The notes under the pieces: model-generated | Seen by the model: the letters and a program-made list of their open reading frames with translations, nothing else | Database searches by the model: none | What the model was told of the DNA's origin: nothing | Made by a program: the position numbers and the translations under genes | NCBI GenBank assembly: GCA_036897485.1 | Contig: JAYMTF010001760.1 | Span: forward strand, 1 to 21,448 | Length of the DNA stretch: 21,448 bases | Reading direction: 5' to 3' | Source: Pelargonium nanum | Lineage: Eukaryota; Streptophyta; Magnoliopsida; Geraniales; Geraniaceae | Part shown: positions 15,381 to 21,448 of the stretch, piece after piece | How positions within the stretch are numbered: position 1 is the stretch's first letter | Layout: every line of letters starts with the position of its first letter

Positions 15381-17154
15381 TGGCAACAACAATAATAAGG
15401 TCAAGCAAAGTGAAGTCAGGTGAAGTGAAGTTTGTGTAAAAGTTTACAGGATATTTGTTATTCTTTATTCTCCAATATGATCATCAGATCCTTGTTAATT
15501 CCCTTGTAATTGCATAGGATTTGTTTTCTTTTCTTTTCTTGGATTCTGAAAGGCTCTCATAGTCTTTGTGTATTGTTTTTGTGAATGAATTTATTATATG
15601 ATATTAGTCCTAGGAGGAGAGGAGGCTGTGTTTGGAAACTATTCTCACTTCCTTATCCTCTCCTTCCAGTCAGTGTTCTTTCATCATAAACAAAAAAACA
15701 GCTTATGTCAAGAAATCATATATATATTGTGATTTACGGTTTTGTGATCTGTCTACCAATCACCACTTACCATTTATGCAACTCATATGCGCTACTATTA
15801 TGCACTTCTTACATAAAATTTATGACTAAAAGTTTAGAACTCGTACATGAAACCTACCAACAATTAGGAAGTGTTAATCGCAACTTAAGCTAACAATTTC
15901 TTTCTAAGGAAACATTTGGTAGTTACAAGTTTGTGAGCATGTGAGTGAGAGATGTGGTTGTCTTAGCTACCAGTGGTGTATTATTGTAGCACACAATTTC
16001 TTCACTGATAGTGAAGTTTTATTTGGTTACGTGTAATAGTTTAACAAGTGAAGTCACTAAGTTTGAATATTCATATCAACGAATGGTGATTGATACTAGT
16101 TTATCCAGGAACAAGTAGCTTCAATTGATTGTTACTGATAGCAACTATTTGTATAAATAACTTCATATATATAGTATTCTTTTCTAATGCTTTTCATTAA
16201 CTATTATTAAACCTTCTCAGAGAAGAAATGTATACCTAAATGAATCAGAAGAAAACTTGCTAAAAGGACAATAAAAGACTAAGTATACAAGTATCAGATA
16301 GAAACCACTTGCCTGTAAGACAAAGTCTGAGTCTGGCAGTGCCTAATTTGAGTTCCTTCGACCGCCTCCTTTGAGCTTCTCTTTTCAACTTCATATTACT
16401 GGTTAAGACAACGTTACTTTGCTTCTTTATAACACAGTATATGCACGTACACAAGGATTCATATTCACGGATCTATAATAGTGTAGAAGTATCAAACAAG
16501 CAGCTGTTCAAAACTATAGAATTAGGTTGTGTGAGTCAAAAGTAGAAAATATTTTATACGAGTACTAATAAATTTAACGAAATGGCTAACACTATGAAAA
16601 GTTTGACAAACCAAGGTTTCTAACTCGTAGAGACAGAGGAAGAGTTTTCGTGTCACCACAAACAGAAGGAAGAAAAAGGGTGATCGCCTTTCTGCCAGAT
16701 GTGCCACTTCTTTGACACGTACAATACCGATGACATGAATAAGATATCATCCAATATCCAAATTAATTGTAGTCAACATCTAAAAAATGTATACAGTTCA
16801 CATTTTTTTATAAATACAACTCATCCAAATAAAAATTATGAATCTGAACTGGAACGAATGAACACTTAAGCCACGCAAAGAGGGCTTCTCCACAAGATGC
16901 ATAAACTGCATTCATAGCTGGTCCCTACATTTAGGATACCAATAAGATTTGCCATTTTTTACAAAAGTGTCAAATCATCTAGAAAGAATCCTCGGCACAT
17001 CCATAAATTCAGAATGGAAAACCTACTTTTACCTTTTCAGTTGTTAGCTACTGTTTCGGTTGTCATCTCTCCAAAATGACTACGAAAGAAGTTGCAAAAT
17101 CAGTAATCATGCAGGAGCTGTTTGGCTTGTTTTGACCGCTTTATTTGCCTCTGC
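15381..17154. other. Region between the two convergent genes
   Basis: The first 200-220 bases should be the 3' UTR of the PCaP1-like gene; an AATGAA-type signal lies near 15584. About 16.9-17.15 kb should be the 3' UTR of the minus-strand methyltransferase. Between them is AT-rich DNA. Two less AT-rich islands at 16310-16440 and 16610-16710 give minus-strand frames of 61-64 codons with no recognised family. No bounded repeat was seen. Confidence 0.55.
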
Positions 17155-17808
17155 TTAAATATCAAGATCCCTCCAAAACTTGATAACGTGAAGACTCTCT
17201 TCCTCTGTTGATCTCTGAAGAACTATTCTAGAAGCATAACCCTTTTTTCTCATTTGGAGGCATATCTGTGAGGGATTGTTTTCTGTAAGGGTAACCATGT
17301 ATAGCCATCCCCTGTCCGACAAAAGATTGACAGCAACAGGCAATATCTTATCAATGACACTCCGACCATTCTCCCCTCCAGCCCAAGCAGATGCAATTCC
17401 CTCACGACCTACTTCATCCTCAGGTGTTGGCACATAGGGCGGATTCACCACCATAACATCAACCAATCCAGCGAGACGCTTCTCAAGTCCTGATGCTATG
17501 TCAGAAGATATCAACTCTGCATGAACACCATGTGCTTTCATTGTCTCATGCGTCACTCTCAATGCGTGATGGTTGATGTCAGTAGCAATATAGTGAATCC
17601 CTGAAGCCTCCTGCCCAAGCAAAAGAGCCAAAGAAGTGATAACATAGCCACTACCACAACCCACTTCCATGCATAATGTTGGATGATGCTCTAAGAGGTG
17701 AGGTCGATCGGCTAGAAGGGCATCAACTAACACATATGAGTCATCACATGGTTCATAAACTTCTGGATGTGAACTCACAAGACGGATCTGGGCAATTTTG
17801 GGGGGCAT
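17155..17808 (-). CDS. HemK2/MTQ2-type N5-glutamine methyltransferase (acts on eRF1)
   Basis: A SAM-dependent methyltransferase of the HemK/PrmC family, eukaryotic MTQ2/N6AMT1 branch. Known members work with the small zinc-binding partner TRM112 to methylate the GGQ glutamine of release factor eRF1 in the cytosol. The uninterrupted frame of 217 residues matches the usual length (human about 214; some plant forms are longer). Visible motifs: EVYEPCDDS (16-24), SAM-binding motif I EVGCGSG (48-54), acidic end of strand 2 at D77, catalytic NPPY (122-125) with PYVPTP after it, and the branch-typical AWAGGENGR (141-149). The C-terminal RSTEEESLHVIKFWRD is also typical. The start is the first Met, a few residues before the conserved core. 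Upstream, an acceptor-like CAG at 17823-17821 hints at a 5' UTR intron. Confidence 0.93.
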   Translation of the reverse strand: MPPKIAQIRLVSSHPEVYEPCDDSYVLVDALLADRPHLLEHHPTLCMEVGCGSGYVITSLALLLGQEASGIHYIATDINHHALRVTHETMKAHGVHAELISSDIASGLEKRLAGLVDVMVVNPPYVPTPEDEVGREGIASAWAGGENGRSVIDKILPVAVNLLSDRGWLYMVTLTENNPSQICLQMRKKGYASRIVLQRSTEEESLHVIKFWRDLDI

Positions 17809-19044
17809 CTTCTATGTTAACTGTCATAACAGAATGATTTTAATCAATTAATATTTTGGAAAACAAAAATAAAGTATACTTGGATGAATAAACAATGTAA
17901 ACTAGCTTTCCAAGTTTGATCGTTCAACTAAAAACATGTGATCTGTCACCAAAAAGAAAATGTTACTCTAAAGTGTCAACATAATTCAAAATTCTCCTGC
18001 CTGTTTGTTGTTTCATTGTTCTAACAGAAAGAAAAATATTCTTACAGTTATCAGTTCTAGAAACTAGAGTATAACAATAACAACTACTATGCAAGCCGCA
18101 TCATAGCTTGAGCTCATATACTGAGTGTCCCATACTCCTATTATCCCTATAGATAATCATACAATTAATATAGGAGTTGCCTTGCCAAAAGATGGATGAT
18201 GACCACAACTCTCCTACATCAGACACTCACTTACCATGAAATAATTACTAAAATCAGCATATTTTCACTTTGAGTGGCAATTTGCAAGGGTTTCATAGAA
18301 TGACATAAGTTCTCCCTAGAAATGAATGGCAGAAACCTAAGATTTATGGTCAAAGGAGCAGCATACCAGTGGAATTCCCCTCTCCTCCACCCACCCCATG
18401 ACACTGAAAGAAGATATGAAGGAGATTTAGCACACCGAATGCAGCAGCTAAAACTCGTCCAATACAACTTAGCTTGACAGTAGAGGAAAGGACATTCATA
18501 AAAAATAGAGAAATAAAAATGATAAAAAAGAATATGAAGCTATAATATGGTACTGATTATATACAAAGTTAGATGATGGGGGCGCTAAGAGCATGACACT
18601 TGACCATAGAAAATACCTAAGATGTCCTTCCTCAAGGTTGTGAGTAAGACATGAGGAGAACTATAGTAAGAAGGCACCTCAAATCATAAATTTTGAGAGG
18701 ATCAGATGTGCCAACATTTTCAGAAACCAAAATCCTAAGGAAGTTACAACAAACATATAAAGAAATAGAGCAATATCAAACATTCAGACTGAAACTACAT
18801 GATAACCATCTAGTTCAACAATGATGACCCCCAGGAAAGCAGCACACAATACCTACCTCAAAGCATGTCAATGGTCAAAATCGTAAGAGAACAAACGAAT
18901 ACCTTCATTGTATCTAAGTAAACTCATATAGTAATATTGGATAGAACCACACTGAAAAGGCTACAATACACAAGATTAAATGGCAATAAGAATAATGATC
19001 ACAAAAATAAACATTTATATGACAAAATAAATAAGTTTTGAACA
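17809..19044. other. 5' flank or possible leader intron of the methyltransferase gene
   Basis: AT-rich DNA directly upstream of the minus-strand gene. No promoter could be fixed next to the ATG. No coding region is supported, and the minus-strand frames at 18231-18467 and 18914-19129 match no known family. Confidence 0.5.
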
Positions 19045-19699
19045 TAGATAAAAGGGGTAAATGGTAATTATGCAAAACCAACCTATAGTATTGTCCACAA
19101 ACACATAAATACTCTGATGAATTTTCCACGACATTTAACTACCCTGAATTTTACCCCCCAACTTCTGTTAGTAACTCTGTTAGTGCGATATGTAAAATGT
19201 CCATTTTACCCTTATAATGGCTGTAAATTTTACAAAAAAATCAGCTCTGATATTGGCAGTTTGTGATTCAAAATAATTTTTATTAGATTCAAACTCATTA
19301 GTTTAATAGCTTACTAATAGGTTGGAATGTTTAAAATCTGAAATTCAAATTAATTTGGAGTTCTTTTACTCAATGGATTTGGTTTTGCATATGGCGTGAT
19401 ACGGACACTCCTGCAAATCTGATCTTCACAATGGAATTTGAGGAAGACCATTCACACCAATGCTTAATTATCTAGATCAAACAAAATTTTCCAGAAAGTT
19501 TGAACAACAAAAATGCATAAACTCACAGGATGTAATATATCTTGAACAAGCATTTTATTTTTTCCAGAATTTACATAGTTAATGATTTGTTAATTGGGAC
19601 AATACAAAATTCATAGAAAATTGAAAATCAATGTTTAGCTATGAATCAAAATTTGAGATTCAATACCACATGTACCAAACCCACGCGTCCTTATGCAAA

Positions 19700-19739
<40 letters not shown>

Positions 19740-20375
19740 GAATAAAAATAACCCAAAGATCAATCAAAGAAATTGAACTTCCATTCAACATGAAAAATGC
19801 AAACTGCTATCAGAACTTCAATAATCATAAACATGACAAAATCAAAACCAAATCTACGAACAAATACCTCCGTTCCGAGCCCGCTGATACAAGGCAGTGA
19901 ATGGCAACTTCCACTAGACAGCCTCCTCCGTGAAATTACTACAGCCACTCCAAAAAATTTGCTGAAAGAGTCGACAAGTAACTAAATAAAAGAAGGCTAA
20001 TGAAATAAATAAAATAAGATATGAGGAAGATGACTGGTGAGATAAGAGAGCAGAGCATTCGTGGTGGGAGCTAAGAGCAAGAGAACAAAAGATGAATGTG
20101 GAAGCAAACAGAAAAGAAGAGTAGGGTAAATTTTTGTCAGAGATACAATAGGTATTTGCTAAAATCAGGTCAAGGGTATAATAGGTATTTAAAAAAAATT
20201 GTGCACATGTTTCTCACGTGAAGAGAGAGAGACAGTACTTTTCTGTAAATTTTGACGGATGGAGGTTGGGGAGTAAACAATAGAGTAGTTAAGTGTAGTC
20301 GAAAATTAATTTGGATAATCATGTGTTTGTGGACAATACCACGGGATAGTTCCGTGTAATTACCCCTAGATAAAA
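19045..20375. mobile_element. Non-autonomous Mutator-like element (MULE) with 9-bp target duplication
   Basis: TAGATAAAA stands directly at both ends (19045-19053 and 20367-20375); a 9-bp duplication is the hallmark of Mutator-type transposition. The 1,313-bp element between (19054-20366) starts GGGGTAA and ends TTACCCC. The ends form long imperfect inverted repeats of about 110-125 bp. Both contain TATTGTCCACAAACACAT (19089-19106 on the plus strand, complement at about 20321-20338), then AACTAC and TTTAC-CCCCAAC patches in the same order. The left end has a 7-base insertion. The interior (about 19.2-20.2 kb) encodes no transposase, so it needs help from elsewhere. Inside are an AAT microsatellite and a less AT-rich block at 19865-20110 that may be captured host sequence. 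Confidence 0.88.
19700..19735. repeat. (AAT)12 microsatellite inside the Mutator-like element
   Basis: Thirty-six bases of perfect AAT repeat, bounded by AAAA and AAATG. Confidence 0.95.
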
Positions 20376-21170
20376 ATAAAAATAAAAGGAGTGAATGGGA
20401 TTACAATGTCCAGTTAAAATTCTCACAAAACATAGATTTCTTGTGGGTCATTTACCAAACACTAGACCAGTATTACATTACAAACAAATCTTAAACACCC
20501 AAAACAATATAAACAAGATTCACATAAATTTTCATTTCAGGATCTCAAAAAACAACTGATTATAATGTGTAAGATTGGCAAAGATAGAATTAAACATCAT
20601 CCAGGCTGACACACAAAATCATTTATCATATAACAAAAATAAAAGGTTTAAACTTTGACAAATGGGAGTAAAGGAAATGGCTTCTCCAACCAGAAAACCT
20701 CTTGAAACCATGTTTCTTGTAGGCAATTCATCGAACACGATAAATTGACAATATTACAAACTGTTCTCACACAACTTGACAAATAAAAAATGAAGGCTTA
20801 TCAGAACTAAAAGGTAATCTATGAATCACTACTTGAAGAATAAAATGACAACATTAAAATTGATTTACATATATAAAAAAATTGAACTTTTAGTTGAGTT
20901 CCATAATTTCAGTATCTTCAATAAGGCTTATCTAAAGATGAGCTTGAACCACCATTTGCTATGTACTATATGCTATGAAATTTTGACCTACTAAAATTCC
21001 ATATAACAAAATCGGAGATCTCAGTTCTATAGTTGATATTCCATTAAAGACGGAGCAAAGTTGGTCTATTGAACCATGCATCCATAAGTGTGGAAAACCC
21101 TAATAAATTTCCAGTTTTGGGGTTGATGAAAGTGCAAGAAATAACCATCCAAAAAAGATACGTACTTTAC
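20376..21170. other. Region right of the Mutator-like element, no intact gene
   Basis: AT-rich DNA. Two related stretches of about 50 bp lie at about 20433-20483 and 20711-20760 (see findings). A telo-box AAACCCTA sits at 21095-21102. No intact frame is supported. Confidence 0.5.
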
Positions 21171-21330
21171 CTTACAATAGCAAATTAGCAATGAGCAGAT
21201 GAGGTAGACTTGAGGTTAGGGTTAGCACCATAAATTGTGGATCCGTTCACTCTCGAGTCTCGTGAATCGCCGGTCGGTAGTGCACAATTAGCTTTCGCCT
21301 CCAATTCGGTGTCAACGTCTGGAGCTTTCA
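21171..21330 (-). promoter_or_regulatory. Candidate first (untranslated) exon of the methyltransferase gene
   Basis: On the minus strand a less AT-rich stretch, including CTAACCCTAACC, ends in the donor-like sequence TGTAAG|GTAAAG (GT at 21170-21169). With the acceptor at 17821 this would make a leader intron of about 3.35 kb. It contains a complete 19-codon upstream ORF (ATG 21231-21229, TAA 21174-21172). The link to the gene at 17155-17808 is an inference; the stretch could instead belong to a gene outside the window. Confidence 0.35.
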
Positions 21331-21376
21331 AATTTCTGGATTTCGGATACTATACAGTCAAATTACTATTCAAATT

Positions 21377-21448
21377 GGGGTAACTTCAAATAAATACCCT
21401 CAACTACAAGTCTTTTTCATATAGATGCCCTAAACTATTTTTCACATC
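21377..21448 (+). mobile_element. Left end of another inverted-repeat DNA transposon, cut by the window
   Basis: From 21377 the sequence begins GGGGTAACTTCAAATAAATA and continues with the CCCTCAAC/CCCTAAACT phrasing common in plant Mutator-like terminal repeats. Its first seven bases equal those of the element at 19054. The other end and the target duplication lie outside the window, so the class is provisional. Confidence 0.45.

Noticed and set aside
15117-15408. Antisense frames over the PCaP1 tail
   Set aside because: They are the complement of the Glu/Ala-rich repeats, which yields Leu/Ser/Phe-rich low-complexity frames with no support.
19760-19985. Opposed 62-codon frames in the Mutator-like element as transposase remains
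   Set aside because: Neither shows MURA, MULE or zinc-finger motifs, and they overlap on opposite strands. A captured host sequence is possible but no protein can be supported.

Overview
The window looks like nuclear DNA of a flowering plant, most likely a eudicot. The genes are split by short AT-rich introns with GT-AG borders (one GC-AG). The proteins are plant-type (a purine permease and a DREPP/PCaP1 protein). The spaces between genes are AT-rich and hold decayed plant transposons. The exact lineage cannot be read from the sequence. There is no operon, CRISPR array, viral module or toxin gene.

Layout. Positions 1-786 (minus) hold the first 262 codons of a purine-permease (PUP) family transporter, cut by the left edge next to an 18-base poly-C run. 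About 1.7 kb of non-coding DNA follows, with a 48-bp tandem repeat and a tRNA-derived SINE flanked by a 12-bp target-site duplication. Positions 2520-8733 (plus) hold a complete gene for the replicative helicase subunit MCM6. It has 18 coding exons and 837 codons, and its promoter carries two opposed E2F sites and a telo-box. Positions 8734-14260 have no convincing gene. They hold a decayed LTR-like block, a second tRNA-like SINE and two related MITEs. Positions 14502-15380 (plus) hold a four-exon gene for a plasma-membrane cation-binding protein (PCaP1/DREPP, 203 codons) with a probable 5' UTR intron. Positions 17155-17808 (minus) hold an intact 217-codon HemK2/MTQ2-type N5-glutamine methyltransferase that acts on release factor eRF1. 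Its 5' leader may begin near 21.2-21.3 kb, which would put a 1,313-bp Mutator-like element with a clean 9-bp duplication (19054-20366) inside a long leader intron. A second element with the same first seven bases starts at 21377 and leaves the window.

The genes are independent housekeeping or membrane genes and do not form a pathway: cytokinin/purine transport, DNA replication, calcium/phosphoinositide signalling at the plasma membrane, and translation termination. I found no previously undescribed system. The points most worth checking are the well-bounded mobile elements near promoters, the GC-AG intron in MCM6, the possible small upstream ORF of the methyltransferase gene, and the poly-G run in the permease reading frame.
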